Source of the DNA: Candidatus Poribacteria bacterium
GTDB lineage: Bacteria > Poribacteria > WGA-4E > WGA-3G
DNA: 64,000 nucleotides
Assembly (NCBI GenBank): GCA_012267415.1
Contig: JAAXGN010000107.1
Span: forward strand, 62,001 to 126,000
Direction: 5' to 3'
Position 1 is the stretch's first letter; each line of letters starts with the position of its first letter. Below are positions 45,152 through 54,465 of the stretch, piece after piece. Under the pieces are notes generated by a model. That model was not told the origin of the DNA. It saw nothing but the letters and a program-made list of their open reading frames with translations, and did no database searches. A program made the translations under genes and the position numbers.

Positions 45152-45979
45152 CTACTCATCTTGTTTCATTCCTATTTTTTCTTCCAATCGAATTATATGC
45201 CGATAGGTCGTAGAGAATATCATGTCAAGTGTTGCAATGTCTCTCTCCTCAAGCGGTGCACGCGAAAAGACTCGTCGCAAAGATTTCAGATACGTCTCCC
45301 ACTCCTGATTATACGGAGACATCCCGACTTTATCCAATAGCCGAGTAACCCTTCCATAAAAATCCTCCAATGCATTCAATTCGGCATATTCAATCTCATC
45401 AAGTGGATTATCTTCTAAACTCGCGATGAAAACTTCATACACAAATATTTGCACTGCTTGTGCTAAATTCAGTGAAGGATTCTTTGTTGCCATCGGTACA
45501 CTGGCTGTTAACTGACACAGACTGATTTGATCCGTAGAGAGTCCAAAGTCTTCACGTCCAAAAAGTAACGCCACAGATTTATCTTGTGAGATGGAAGCGA
45601 TCTTCTGCGCAGCATCCCGCGCTGTTACGGGTGGTGGTAATCTCACATCCCGCCGTCTGTGGGTTGTTCCGACAAGATACTGAATCCCTTCAAGTGCATC
45701 TTTTAATTCAGGAACAACATGGCAGGTCTTCAATATATCCCTTGCACCGTGTGCCATATTATAGGCAGCATCTACATTCTGGAATTGCACAGGATTTACA
45801 AGATATAACTCCGACAATCCCATCCCTTTTACGACTCTTGCAACAGAGCCGATGTTCCCAGGTTCACGCGGTTCAAAAAGGATGATACGGATATTCGCAA
45901 GATTCTCGGGTACTGTTACTGGAATAGCACGGAAACTCTCAGTGGCTTGTATCGGTTTCTCGTAAGATTTACTTGACAT
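45152..45979 (-). CDS. trmJ: tRNA (cytidine/uridine-2'-O)-methyltransferase, TrmJ/TrmH (SPOUT) family
   Basis: 275 residues. SPOUT knot motifs are present: E-P-R-E-P-G-N-I-G-S-V-A-R, A-L-L-F-G-R-E-D-F-G-L-S and S-L-N-L-A-Q-A-V. The C-terminal 90 residues form the helical extension typical of TrmJ, which methylates position 32 of several tRNAs. A perfect TTGACA (46011-46016, minus strand) lies 17 bases from a weak TACCTT, giving an almost leaderless start. The gene is divergent from ribD. Confidence 0.88.
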   Translation of the reverse strand: MSSKSYEKPIQATESFRAIPVTVPENLANIRIILFEPREPGNIGSVARVVKGMGLSELYLVNPVQFQNVDAAYNMAHGARDILKTCHVVPELKDALEGIQYLVGTTHRRRDVRLPPPVTARDAAQKIASISQDKSVALLFGREDFGLSTDQISLCQLTASVPMATKNPSLNLAQAVQIFVYEVFIASLEDNPLDEIEYAELNALEDFYGRVTRLLDKVGMSPYNQEWETYLKSLRRVFSRAPLEERDIATLDMIFSTTYRHIIRLEEKIGMKQDE

Positions 45980-46038
45980 AATACATTAAGGTATATGAAA
46001 ATTGAGAAATTGTCAAGTCCAATAGTAATAAAATGATT

Positions 46039-46066
46039 TTGAATTGCTGTGAAAATGTGGTATACT
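46039..46066 (+). promoter_or_regulatory. Putative promoter of the riboflavin operon
   Basis: TTGAAT (46039-46044) and TATACT (46061-46066) with 16-base spacing, about 30 bases upstream of the ribD ATG. The leader is too short for an FMN riboswitch and none of its conserved stems is seen. Confidence 0.5.
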
Positions 46067-46102
46067 TATTAGAGGATTAGCATTGTAGGTGTTACACTCA
46101 TA

Positions 46103-47224
46103 ATGGATAACACACACTTAGCATTTATGAAACGCGCCATAACTTTAGCGGAACGCGGAAGAGGACGAACAAGTCCGAATCCCTATGTCGGCGCGGTGAT
46201 CGTCAATGAAGGAGAAATCCTAGGCGAAGGATTTCATCAAAAAGCAGGTGAACCGCACGCGGAAATACATGCATTACGCGCAGCACAAAATAAGGCAAAA
46301 GGTGCTACGCTCTATGTCAACCTTGAACCGTGTTGCCATTTAGGACGAACACCACCTTGTACGGACGCAATCCTGAATGCTGAAATCGCAACTGTATATA
46401 TTGCACACAAAGACCCGAATCCAATCGTTGCAGGGAAAGGCATTGATATATTAGAAAAATCGGGAGTAGAAACTAACGTCGGTTTGTGTAAAGATGCAGC
46501 AGAGAAACTAAACGAAATCTACATAAAATACATCAGAACAGGATACCCTTTTGTAATACTCAAAACTGCAATGAGCCTTGATGGAAAAATCGCAACTGCG
46601 ACAGGTGAATCGCAATGGATAACATCACCCGAATCAAGACACCTTGTGCATAAAATTCGTGATGAAGTAGACGCAATATTAGTCGGAATCGGAACCGTTA
46701 TTAGCGACGATCCATCGCTAACAACAAGATTACCAGACAGGCAAGGAAAAGACGCAACACGTATTATATTAGATTCATACGGACGCACACCTACTTATGC
46801 AAAAGTCATTAATTCAGAGAGTGATGCAGATGTCATAATTGCTGTTACACCTAAGGCTTCTAAGAAAAACATAGCGTCTCTAAAAGAAGCCGGAGCAGAA
46901 GTCTTCGTTATACCTGAAAAAAATGGACAGGTCTGTTTCAAATCACTGATGGAATTATTAGGGGATCGTGGCATAACAAGTGTTTTGGTTGAGGGAGGTG
47001 GAAAGGTCAACGCAAGCGCACTGTCTTCAGGTGTCGTGGATAAACTCAAGTGTTTTATTGCTCCGAAACTCATCTGCGGAAAAGAAGCACGCGGTGTATT
47101 TGACGGTGAAGGCATAAAGCAGCTGACCGAAGCACCTGAATTAGAACAACTTACAGTCACGCAACTTGAACGCGATCTGTTAATTGAAGGTTATTTGACA
47201 AATAATGTTTACCGGAATCATTGA
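46103..47224 (+). CDS. ribD: RibD, bifunctional deaminase/reductase of riboflavin synthesis
   Basis: 373 residues. The N-terminal deaminase has the zinc motif H-A-E-I-H (after G-E-P) and P-C-C-H-L-G-R-T-P-P-C. The C-terminal reductase begins near K-T-A-M-S-L-D-G-K-I-A and contains V-L-V-E-G-G-G. It performs the second and third steps from GTP. First gene of ribD-ribE-ribBA-ribH; it overlaps ribE by 20 bases. Confidence 0.96.
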   Translation: MDNTHLAFMKRAITLAERGRGRTSPNPYVGAVIVNEGEILGEGFHQKAGEPHAEIHALRAAQNKAKGATLYVNLEPCCHLGRTPPCTDAILNAEIATVYIAHKDPNPIVAGKGIDILEKSGVETNVGLCKDAAEKLNEIYIKYIRTGYPFVILKTAMSLDGKIATATGESQWITSPESRHLVHKIRDEVDAILVGIGTVISDDPSLTTRLPDRQGKDATRIILDSYGRTPTYAKVINSESDADVIIAVTPKASKKNIASLKEAGAEVFVIPEKNGQVCFKSLMELLGDRGITSVLVEGGGKVNASALSSGVVDKLKCFIAPKLICGKEARGVFDGEGIKQLTEAPELEQLTVTQLERDLLIEGYLTNNVYRNH

Positions 47225-47849
47225 AGAAATCGGAACGATTACCGAAATACACCGAAAATCCAGTGGTCTTACTATCAAAATCAGTGCCGAGACTGTGATG
47301 GAAGATACACAGATAGGTGATAGTATCGCAGTTGACGGTCCTTGTCTAACAGTACGCGAACGCAATGAAGATGGATTTATCACTGACATTAGCGAAGAAA
47401 CATGTCGCAGAACTACGTTACGCTCATGTAGAGTCGGCATACCCGTAAATCTGGAACGGTCACTAAGATTAGGAGACCGACTGGGAGGACATCTTGTCTT
47501 AGGACATGTTGACGAAATTGCCACTATCAGTGGATGGAAAAGAGAAGGTTCTTCGTCCATTATGCAGGTCACAGTCAGTCAAAATGTTAGACCTTACATA
47601 GCATATAAAGGTTCAATTGCCGTTGATGGCGTGAGTTTAACGATTTCTAATGTTACTGACAACAAATTTGAAGTGACACTCATTCCGCATACCTTAGATG
47701 TTACAACCCTGGGCAATAGGCAGATAGGGGACGTTGTCAATATTGAGGTGGATGTTATGGCACGTTACATAGAAACCCTCATACAGAATCAGAAAACACC
47801 TGTCAATACAATAGATTTAAACTATCTACAAAAACATGGCTATGCATAA
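47205..47849 (+). CDS. ribE: Riboflavin synthase, alpha subunit
   Basis: 214 residues, starting M-F-T-G-I-I-E-E-I-G, the family signature. Two lumazine-binding repeats follow, each with a G-x-S-I/V-A-V-D/G-P-C-L or G-S-I-A-V-D-G-V-S-L core. It dismutates two 6,7-dimethyl-8-ribityllumazine molecules to riboflavin. The start lies inside the end of ribD, so the genes are coupled. Confidence 0.96.
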   Translation: MFTGIIEEIGTITEIHRKSSGLTIKISAETVMEDTQIGDSIAVDGPCLTVRERNEDGFITDISEETCRRTTLRSCRVGIPVNLERSLRLGDRLGGHLVLGHVDEIATISGWKREGSSSIMQVTVSQNVRPYIAYKGSIAVDGVSLTISNVTDNKFEVTLIPHTLDVTTLGNRQIGDVVNIEVDVMARYIETLIQNQKTPVNTIDLNYLQKHGYA

Positions 47850-47873
47850 AAAACGCAAGGTGGAGACAGATAT

Positions 47874-49091
47874 ATGGAATTTAGTACCATTCCCGATGCA
47901 ATCTCAGCTATTAAAGACGGTGAGATGATAATCGTCGTTGATGAACCTGACCGCGAAAATGAAGGTGACCTGATTATGGCAGCGGAAAAGGTAACACCAG
48001 AGGCAATCAACTTTATGGCAAAGTACGGGCGCGGGTTAATCTGTCTACCAACCTGTTCTGAACGACTCGCAGACCTGCAACTTTACCCAATGGTCATTGA
48101 CAACACCGCACAGATGCAAACTGCATTTACTGTCACGATAGATGCGAAGGAAGTTACGACCGGAATTTCAGCACAAGAACGCGCATATACTATCAAAAAA
48201 TTCGTTGATGAAAATGCGGTGCCCTCCGATTTTGTGCGACCCGGACACATCTTTCCATTGGAAGCGAAACCCGGTGGTGTTCTCAGACGCGCAGGACATA
48301 CGGAAGCCACAGTGGATTTAGCAAGACTCGCAGGATTATATCCAGCAGGCGTCCTCTGTGAAGTATTGAACGATGATGGTAGCATGGCACGTGTCCCCGA
48401 ACTATTCAAATTTGCACAAGAACACAATCTCAAAATCATAACCATTTCTGACCTTATTGCATACCGCAGACGCACTGAAACGCTTATCAAGAAAGTCTCA
48501 ACTGCTGCAATTCCCACTGTGCATGGTGAATTCAAACTCCACGCTTACGAAAGCAACGTCGATGGCACACCAGCACCGAGTGATTCAACAGAAACCCACA
48601 TCGCATTAACCAAAGGAAAAATTCGCGATAAGGGTCCCATCTTAGTTAGGGTTCACTCCCAATGTTTGACAGGTGATGTTTTCGGCTCGCTGCGCTGCGA
48701 CTGCGGTGAACAACTAAAAATCGCACTCGGAAACATTGAGAAAGAGGAAAGAGGCGTGCTTCTTTATATGCGGCAAGAAGGTAGAGGAATGGGACTCAAA
48801 GACAAAATCCGAGCATATAGCCTACAGGATAATGAAGGACTTGACACTGTTGAAGCAAACGAAAAACTCGGATATCCACCAGATCTAAGAGATTACGGAA
48901 TCGGCGCACAGATACTCGTTGATTTAGGTGTAAAAAAGATGCAACTTATGACGAACAACCCTCAAAAAGTCAAAGGATTATCAGGCTACGGGTTGGAAAT
49001 CGTTGAACAGATCCCTTTACAGACAACACCCAACTGCTATAATCAGAATTATCTACAGACGAAACGTAATAAACTTGGACATCTCCTATAA
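47874..49091 (+). CDS. ribBA: RibBA, DHBP synthase/GTP cyclohydrolase II fusion
   Basis: 405 residues. The N-terminal RibB part has D-R-E-N-E-G-D and R-A-G-H-T-E; it makes the 4-carbon unit from ribulose 5-phosphate. The C-terminal RibA part has the zinc cysteines S-Q-C-L-T-G-D and L-R-C-D-C-G and the R-Q-E-G-R-G-M-G-L stretch; it opens the GTP ring. Both active sites look complete. It starts 24 bases after ribE. Confidence 0.97.
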   Translation: MEFSTIPDAISAIKDGEMIIVVDEPDRENEGDLIMAAEKVTPEAINFMAKYGRGLICLPTCSERLADLQLYPMVIDNTAQMQTAFTVTIDAKEVTTGISAQERAYTIKKFVDENAVPSDFVRPGHIFPLEAKPGGVLRRAGHTEATVDLARLAGLYPAGVLCEVLNDDGSMARVPELFKFAQEHNLKIITISDLIAYRRRTETLIKKVSTAAIPTVHGEFKLHAYESNVDGTPAPSDSTETHIALTKGKIRDKGPILVRVHSQCLTGDVFGSLRCDCGEQLKIALGNIEKEERGVLLYMRQEGRGMGLKDKIRAYSLQDNEGLDTVEANEKLGYPPDLRDYGIGAQILVDLGVKKMQLMTNNPQKVKGLSGYGLEIVEQIPLQTTPNCYNQNYLQTKRNKLGHLL

Positions 49092-49126
49092 ACAATACAA
49101 ATATAATTGCAGGAAATTTCTACATT

Positions 49127-49606
49127 ATGCCTAATATATATGAAGGTGACCTGAATTGTAATGGATTAAAATTCGGAGTCGTTGTCAGTAGGTTTAATAG
49201 TTTTATTACCACGAAACTCTTAGACGGTGCGCTTGATGCAATAAAACGTCATGGCGGCAACTTAGATGACGTAGATGTCGTATGGATTCCCGGTGCTTTT
49301 GAGACACCCACCGTAGCAAAAAAACTTGCAGATAGCGGCAGATATGACGCGCTAATATGTATCGGTGCAGTCATCCGGGGGGCTACCCCGCATTTTGATT
49401 ATGTCGCTGGTGAAAGTGCAAAAGGTATCGCACAAGTCGCGTTAAATACCGGTGTCCCTATTATCTATGGTATTATTACAACAGACACAATTGAACAGGC
49501 AATTGAAAGAGCTGGAACAAAAGCCGGAAACAAAGGAGCTGAAGCAGCTGTAACCGCTATTGAAGTGGCAAACCTATATAAACAACTGCAAACGCTTGAA
49601 AGTTAG
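49127..49606 (+). CDS. ribH: RibH, lumazine synthase
   Basis: 159 residues. W-I-P-G-A-F-E-T-P and [14 protein letters not shown], with the catalytic His, are family signatures. It condenses the RibB and RibD products to lumazine, the substrate of ribE. It ends the operon; the gap after it carries a tandem duplication. Confidence 0.96.
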   Translation: MPNIYEGDLNCNGLKFGVVVSRFNSFITTKLLDGALDAIKRHGGNLDDVDVVWIPGAFETPTVAKKLADSGRYDALICIGAVIRGATPHFDYVAGESAKGIAQVALNTGVPIIYGIITTDTIEQAIERAGTKAGNKGAEAAVTAIEVANLYKQLQTLES

Positions 49607-49658
49607 ATATTAGGATATACCAATTTGCCACCTATAAGTTTTAGACATGGAAAACACC

Positions 49659-49906
49659 TTCTTTAGTAAAAAAGTGCTGATAGTTTACAAATATTGTAGC
49701 GTAAACTTTCCAGTTTGCGCCCATCTGACACAAACTAAAAGTTTGTGCTACATAGGTGGCAACCTGGGTTAGAATATACCAATTCTTTAGTAAAAAAGTG
49801 CTGATAGTTTACAAATATTGTAGCGTAAACTTTCCAGTTTGCGCCCATCTGACACAAACTAAAAGTTTGTGCTACATAGGTGGCAACCTGGGTTAGAATA
49901 TACCAA
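49659..49906. repeat. 124-bp tandem duplication carrying a TGTAGC-arm repeat
   Basis: 49659-49782 and 49783-49906 are near-identical units from TTCTTTAGTAAAAAAGTGCT to AGAATATACCAA. Each unit contains a TGTAGC-arm inverted repeat (49696-49754, 49820-49878), so this is copies 4 and 5 of that family. The second unit ends exactly at the hisH ATG (49907), where it replaces the usual leader; no good ribosome site is visible. Confidence 0.9.
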
Positions 49907-50530
49907 ATGATTGCAATTATAGACTACAGAGCCGGTAACCTTACAAGTGTTGCGCGGGCATTGGACCAACTCGGTTATGAAAACAAGATAACTGATGACC
50001 CAGACACTATACTTTCCGCAGAACGCATGATCTTCCCCGGCGTTGGTGCCGCAAAAGCAACGATGGAAAATCTGCAAAAGCGTTCTCTTGACAACGTACT
50101 ATGCAAATTCTACGAATCTGGTAAACCCATGTTAGGTATCTGTATCGGTATTCAGATACTATTTGAGCATAGTGAGGAAGAAGACACCGACTGCCTCGGA
50201 CTTCTACACGGTTCAGTAAAGAAATACCCTAAACACAATGGACTCAAAGTTCCGCAGATCGGATGGAACGAAGTCGCGCAGGTTCGTCCACACAAAGTAT
50301 TTGAAGATGTCCCAAATCCCGCACATTTTTACTTCGTAAACTCCTATTATCCTGTGCCAGATATGATGGATGCTGTCATTGGAAAAACAACTTACGGTAT
50401 TGAATTCTGTAGTGCAATAGCATATAAGAACATTGTAGCAACACAATTTCATCTGGAGAAAAGTGGTCGCGTCGGACTAAAAATGTTGGATAACTTCCTG
50501 AAATGGCAAGTAGATGAGGGGAGACCATAA
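49907..50530 (+). CDS. hisH: HisH, glutaminase subunit of imidazole glycerol phosphate synthase
   Basis: 207 residues from the ATG at 49907; a longer in-frame GTG start at 49880 lies inside the repeat. The catalytic Cys is in L-G-I-C-I-G-I-Q, and the His-Glu pair in Q-F-H-L-E-K-S, where Leu stands for the usual Pro. It feeds ammonia to HisF in histidine synthesis. No hisF or other his gene is in the window. Part of its 3' end is duplicated downstream. Confidence 0.93.
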   Translation: MIAIIDYRAGNLTSVARALDQLGYENKITDDPDTILSAERMIFPGVGAAKATMENLQKRSLDNVLCKFYESGKPMLGICIGIQILFEHSEEEDTDCLGLLHGSVKKYPKHNGLKVPQIGWNEVAQVRPHKVFEDVPNPAHFYFVNSYYPVPDMMDAVIGKTTYGIEFCSAIAYKNIVATQFHLEKSGRVGLKMLDNFLKWQVDEGRP

Positions 50531-50552
50531 AGAAGCTAATACCGGAAGATAT

Positions 50553-50666
50553 GCTTAAAAGTAGCAGGCACACTCCGTGTGCCGTTGAAGAAAAGCAGTC
50601 GCGTCGGATTAAAAATGTTGAATAACTCCCTGAAATGGCAAGTAGATGAGGGGAGACCATAAAGAG
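50553..50666. repeat. Repeat insertion plus duplicated hisH 3' end
   Basis: 50553-50583 is a copy of the AAAAGTAG-AGGCACACTCCG element. It is followed at 50589-50666 by a second copy of the last 78 bases of hisH (50457-50534), offset by 132 bases, with several substitutions and in no frame with a start of its own. The next gene begins 18 bases later. Confidence 0.75.
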
Positions 50667-50684
50667 GGTTAGAGGTTAAGCCGC

Positions 50685-52244
50685 ATGAGAACGCTGCTAT
50701 TAGCTCTCGGTGTGTTATGTGTCAACATTCTCGTTTATGTTGTATCAGGAATACACCAATATTATCCAATTATATCGCACATATATTATGGGGTCATACT
50801 TATTGCAGCTGCATATCAGAATACAAGAAGCCAGAACCTACTACTTGGTCTGACAAATGTTGCAAATTTGTTCTATGCCTTTACAAATCCAACGAACATT
50901 GGAGGTATCGCAATAGCATTTCTATACCCTGTTATTGCGTTTAATCTTGTTAGCACTATTCGTCAACTACAGTTTCAAAGACTAAATCGCGCAGAAGAGA
51001 TGGATAAGATTAGCATGGCAAAGACAACTTTGGAGAAACGGGTTCGTAATCTATCCGTTGTTTCCGAAGTTAGTCAAACTGCAAATGCTGCACTTGAACT
51101 TGAAGAATTATTTCACCGAACAATTGAAATCCTGTCACAACATTTAGGCATCTATCGTGGAACTTTGAACCTATATGAGAATGGACAGATCGTTCAACCA
51201 ATTGAAGTGAATTTAGGATTAACTGAAGCTGAACTAAAGCGAGGGACAGACCACCAAATTGAAGAAATAGAAAGAAAAGTCTTAGCTGATGGGAAGGCAA
51301 GAGGGATACCACACCAACGTATCCCTAAACCTTTCGTTATATTACTACCGCCAGAAGAGGTAGAATCTAAAGACAAAATTGACTTTTGGTGTCTGCCAGT
51401 AATTGTTGAAGATCAAATTATTGGGACACTCCGGATTGACAAGGCGAAAGACGAACTGACTGCTGCAGAAGACTTACACGTATTAGAGATCATCGCCGCA
51501 ATTATCGCACAGAGAGTGAAAATCAAGCAGACAATAGACGCTTTGGTTCAATCTGAACGACTCGCAGCACTCGGAAAACTCGTTACGACGATAGCACATG
51601 AAGTACGAAATCCGTTAGGGAGTATACGCTTAGCAACACAACTTCTCAGTGAACCTGACGATAGATTCTTGCCACTATCTGATGAAGAACAAGCAGAAAT
51701 CGATGAATACACCTCTATTATTATCAAAGAGGTAGACCGACTTAACCGCTCAATTGAACAACTGCTCGCTTTCGGTAAACCAGCAACAGCGGATACAGAA
51801 CAGTGTAATATACACGAACTACTTGATAACTGCATCGCTACATATCAGCCAGAATTTGACCGATATGCAATTCAGGTTATCCGTAAATATGGCAATTCAC
51901 CTTATGTCAACGTCAATCAAGATGGAATGACACAAGTAATTTTCAATCTGTTTTCCAATGCTATTGAGGCGATGGAAAAAGGCGGAACCTTAACAATTAA
52001 TACCGATTGTTCTGACCAAACAAAAATGACCCGTATCCGGATACAAGACACCGGACTCGGTATCCCAGAAAGGGACATCCAAAATCTCTTTGACGCATTC
52101 TATACAACGAAACAGAAAGGGACAGGTCTTGGATTGTATATCAGTCAGAAAATACTCGCTGAACACGGAGGTAGTATTCAAGTTGATGCTAAGTTATCAA
52201 CGGGAACTGCGTTCATTATATCAATACCAAGCACAACCGATTAA
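50685..52244 (+). CDS. Membrane sensor histidine kinase, NtrB-like with GAF domain
   Basis: 519 residues. Three or four hydrophobic helices lie in residues 3-95, a linker coiled coil to about 135, a GAF-like sensor domain about 135-270, then HisKA with phosphorylated His305 in A-H-E-V-R-N-P. The ATP-binding domain has N-L-F-S-N-A-I-E-A (N box), D-T-G-L-G-I-P (G1) and G-T-G-L-G-L-Y (G2). It should phosphorylate the NtrC-type regulator that starts 24 bases downstream. The signal is unknown. Confidence 0.92.
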   Translation: MRTLLLALGVLCVNILVYVVSGIHQYYPIISHIYYGVILIAAAYQNTRSQNLLLGLTNVANLFYAFTNPTNIGGIAIAFLYPVIAFNLVSTIRQLQFQRLNRAEEMDKISMAKTTLEKRVRNLSVVSEVSQTANAALELEELFHRTIEILSQHLGIYRGTLNLYENGQIVQPIEVNLGLTEAELKRGTDHQIEEIERKVLADGKARGIPHQRIPKPFVILLPPEEVESKDKIDFWCLPVIVEDQIIGTLRIDKAKDELTAAEDLHVLEIIAAIIAQRVKIKQTIDALVQSERLAALGKLVTTIAHEVRNPLGSIRLATQLLSEPDDRFLPLSDEEQAEIDEYTSIIIKEVDRLNRSIEQLLAFGKPATADTEQCNIHELLDNCIATYQPEFDRYAIQVIRKYGNSPYVNVNQDGMTQVIFNLFSNAIEAMEKGGTLTINTDCSDQTKMTRIRIQDTGLGIPERDIQNLFDAFYTTKQKGTGLGLYISQKILAEHGGSIQVDAKLSTGTAFIISIPSTTD

Positions 52245-52267
52245 TTCCTCTTATCTGAGTAAAAAAT

Positions 52268-53698
52268 ATGGCATATTCAGTACTTATTGCAGATGACGAC
52301 TATAATCTATGTAAACTCCTAAGTGCTGCACTTGAGAAGGCAGGATACCAGACTGTCAAAGCAAAAAATGGGAAAGATGCAATCACATGTGTACAGCAAG
52401 ATGAGTTTGATGTCATTCTGCTGGATATATTCTTAGGGGATGTAGATGGACTGGAATTAATTGAATCTCTTCAGAAATGCAATCCATCAACTGCGATTAT
52501 CGTCATCACTGGACACGGTACAACACAAACGGCTATTGAAGCTGCAAAACGACGCGCCTATAGTTACCTAACAAAACCTGTTGATAAAGAGGAACTGCTC
52601 AACATCGTCGCACGTGCAGCAGCTGCAGCAACTATTACAAAAGAGGAAAGTGAAGTCAAAGCTGCACACACTTCACAGACCATTGATGCACAAGGTAGAA
52701 TGGTGGGGCAGAGTCCCGCTATGCAAACTGTATATCAGATAATTGGTCGTGCTGCCGTGAGTGATGAAACCGTACTGATTATGGGAGAAAGCGGAACGGG
52801 CAAAGAATTAGTCTCAGAACTCATTCATAAGAATAGTCCACGCAGTGAAAATCCATTTATCGTGGTCGATTGCAGTGCTATCCCACCAAGTTTGATTGAA
52901 AGCACGCTCTTTGGACACGTCAAAGGTGCATTTACCGACGCACATGCTGACAGAAAGGGAAAGTTTGAACAAGCCGACAGTGGCACAATCTTTCTTGATG
53001 AAGTAGGAGAACTACCAATCGACATTCAAATGAAACTGTTACGTGTCTTACAAGAACGAGAGATCGAACCTGTCGGAAGTAACGAAACGCGACAAGTAAA
53101 TGTCAGAATAATCGCCGCTACAAATCAGAAATTGAACAACGCAATCGCAAAAAAAACTTTTCGGGACGATCTATATTATCGCTTGAATGTTGTCCCGATT
53201 TCTCTACCACCTCTCAGAGAACGGAAAGAGGATATTCCTGAACTTATTGACCTATTCATCAGTCAATTCGCTCAGGAGTATCAAATTCCAAAGATAAACA
53301 TTTCTTCTGATACAATAGAAAAACTTATTGCATATCATTGGCCCGGAAATGTGCGTGAACTGGAAAATGCAATCAAACGGGCACTTGTGATGTGTTCGGG
53401 ACAAATGCTCCTCACAGAACATTTTTCGCAGCTATTCGAAAAAGAACCTGAAAATCCCATAGAGAGTCAGAATATTGATCAACAAGTATATGCATTGCTG
53501 CAACAACAAGTCTCTCTTTACTTGGAATCTGAAACAGATAGGGGTGAACTCCATGCAGAAATCAGAGAAACTTATGAAAAACCGCTCTTTGAGATTGTGC
53601 TTCAACATACTGAAGGTAATCGCAGTAAGGCATCAGAAATACTTGGCATTAACAGAAACACACTTCATACAAAGTTAAATGAATACGGAATCAAATAA
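52268..53698 (+). CDS. NtrC-type sigma-54-dependent response regulator
   Basis: 476 residues: receiver domain (L-L-D-I-F-L-G-D with the phospho-acceptor Asp near residue 54), AAA+ domain (G-E-S-G-T-G-K-E Walker A; F-L-D-E-V-G-E-L Walker B) and Fis-type helix-turn-helix at the end (N-R-S-K-A-S-E-I-L-G-I-N-R-N-T-L). The sigma-54 contact loop is G-A-F-T-D-A (220-225) instead of G-A-F-T-G-A, a variant known in active regulators. It should activate sigma-54 promoters; the two BMC-P genes follow within 50 bases. Confidence 0.95.
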   Translation: MAYSVLIADDDYNLCKLLSAALEKAGYQTVKAKNGKDAITCVQQDEFDVILLDIFLGDVDGLELIESLQKCNPSTAIIVITGHGTTQTAIEAAKRRAYSYLTKPVDKEELLNIVARAAAAATITKEESEVKAAHTSQTIDAQGRMVGQSPAMQTVYQIIGRAAVSDETVLIMGESGTGKELVSELIHKNSPRSENPFIVVDCSAIPPSLIESTLFGHVKGAFTDAHADRKGKFEQADSGTIFLDEVGELPIDIQMKLLRVLQEREIEPVGSNETRQVNVRIIAATNQKLNNAIAKKTFRDDLYYRLNVVPISLPPLRERKEDIPELIDLFISQFAQEYQIPKINISSDTIEKLIAYHWPGNVRELENAIKRALVMCSGQMLLTEHFSQLFEKEPENPIESQNIDQQVYALLQQQVSLYLESETDRGELHAEIRETYEKPLFEIVLQHTEGNRSKASEILGINRNTLHTKLNEYGIK

Positions 53699-53744
53699 TG
53701 TTTTTCCATCTTATATTGAACAAATGTAGGTTGAGATTATACTA

Positions 53745-54044
53745 ATGGATATAGGAAAAGTAATCGGGACTGTCGTCGCTACAAGAAAAGACCCAAGTTT
53801 AGAAGGTACGCGTCTTCTCACTTTGCAGCCGTTAGATGAAAACTACAAGCCTATTTCAAAACCAATTGTCGCAGTGGATACGCTTCGAGACGCTGGGATA
53901 GGTGAAATCGTCTATTACGTTACTGGGGGAGATGCTGTTGGAGTACTCCCCGGCAGACGCATGCCGGTAGATGTGGCAATAGTGGGTATTGTTGATACGG
54001 TCTCACTTGACAAGAAGACAATCAAAGAATCACCTAAATATTGA
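53745..54044 (+). CDS. EutN/CcmL-family microcompartment vertex protein 1 (BMC-P)
   Basis: 99 residues, the size of the pentamer that caps vertices of bacterial microcompartments. It starts M-D-I-G-K-V-I-G-T-V-V-A-T and ends with V-G-I-V-D-T-V, the family's first and last strands, with a D-A-V-G-V-L-P loop between. It lies 46 bases after the NtrC-type gene. No BMC-H or BMC-T hexamer gene and no cargo enzyme is within the window, so the shell itself would be encoded elsewhere. Confidence 0.9.
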   Translation: MDIGKVIGTVVATRKDPSLEGTRLLTLQPLDENYKPISKPIVAVDTLRDAGIGEIVYYVTGGDAVGVLPGRRMPVDVAIVGIVDTVSLDKKTIKESPKY

Positions 54045-54157
54045 AGATTTTCTATTTAATGTCTTCAATGTAGTTTATCATGTCGCCAGTTTATATTTTA
54101 ATGACGCTACGCTCTACCCGACCTACAGAATTAAACTGGACAGAACGGTAGGTTAAT

Positions 54158-54460
54158 ATGTATCTTGCGAAAGTTATCGGCAAAGTTGTCTCTGTAATAA
54201 AGCATCCTGCATATCAGAATCGCACCTTGTTGCTTGTTCAACCCATAAGTCTTAGGTCAGAACTTGTCCGAACACCGACAATTGCAGTTGACTATGTGGG
54301 GGCGGGTGAAGGTGATACCGTCATCGTTGGTGCCGGACCCGGTGTTGCACAAGAAGTATTCGGTATAGAAAACGCACCAATTAGAGAACTCATCATGGGA
54401 ATCGTCGATCATTTTGATACGTCATTTCTGGAGGAAACCAAATGGGAACAGGAAGAATAG
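54158..54460 (+). CDS. EutN/CcmL-family microcompartment vertex protein 2 (BMC-P)
   Basis: 100 residues, paralogous to the previous gene but diverged (M-Y-L-A-K-V-I-G-K-V-V-S; I-M-G-I-V-D-H-F). G-A-G-P-G-V-A-Q-E-V-F-G is the pore-side loop region. Shells with several vertex paralogues are known in planctomycete-type compartments. The spacer of 113 bases before it holds an imperfect inverted repeat (CCTACAG/CGGTAGG region). Confidence 0.9.
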   Translation: MYLAKVIGKVVSVIKHPAYQNRTLLLVQPISLRSELVRTPTIAVDYVGAGEGDTVIVGAGPGVAQEVFGIENAPIRELIMGIVDHFDTSFLEETKWEQEE

Positions 54461-54465
54461 GTAGT

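Noticed and set aside
46020..46102. FMN riboswitch before the riboflavin operon
   Set aside because: The promoter lies about 40 bases before ribD, and the leader is far too short for the element.
49880..49906. Upstream GTG start of hisH
   Set aside because: These codons lie in the duplicated repeat unit, and the HisH family starts at the M-I-A-I-I-D position (49907).
52925..52942. G-A-F-T-D-A as evidence for a sigma-54-independent regulator
   Set aside because: This variant occurs in working sigma-54 activators, and Walker motifs and the Fis-type domain are intact.
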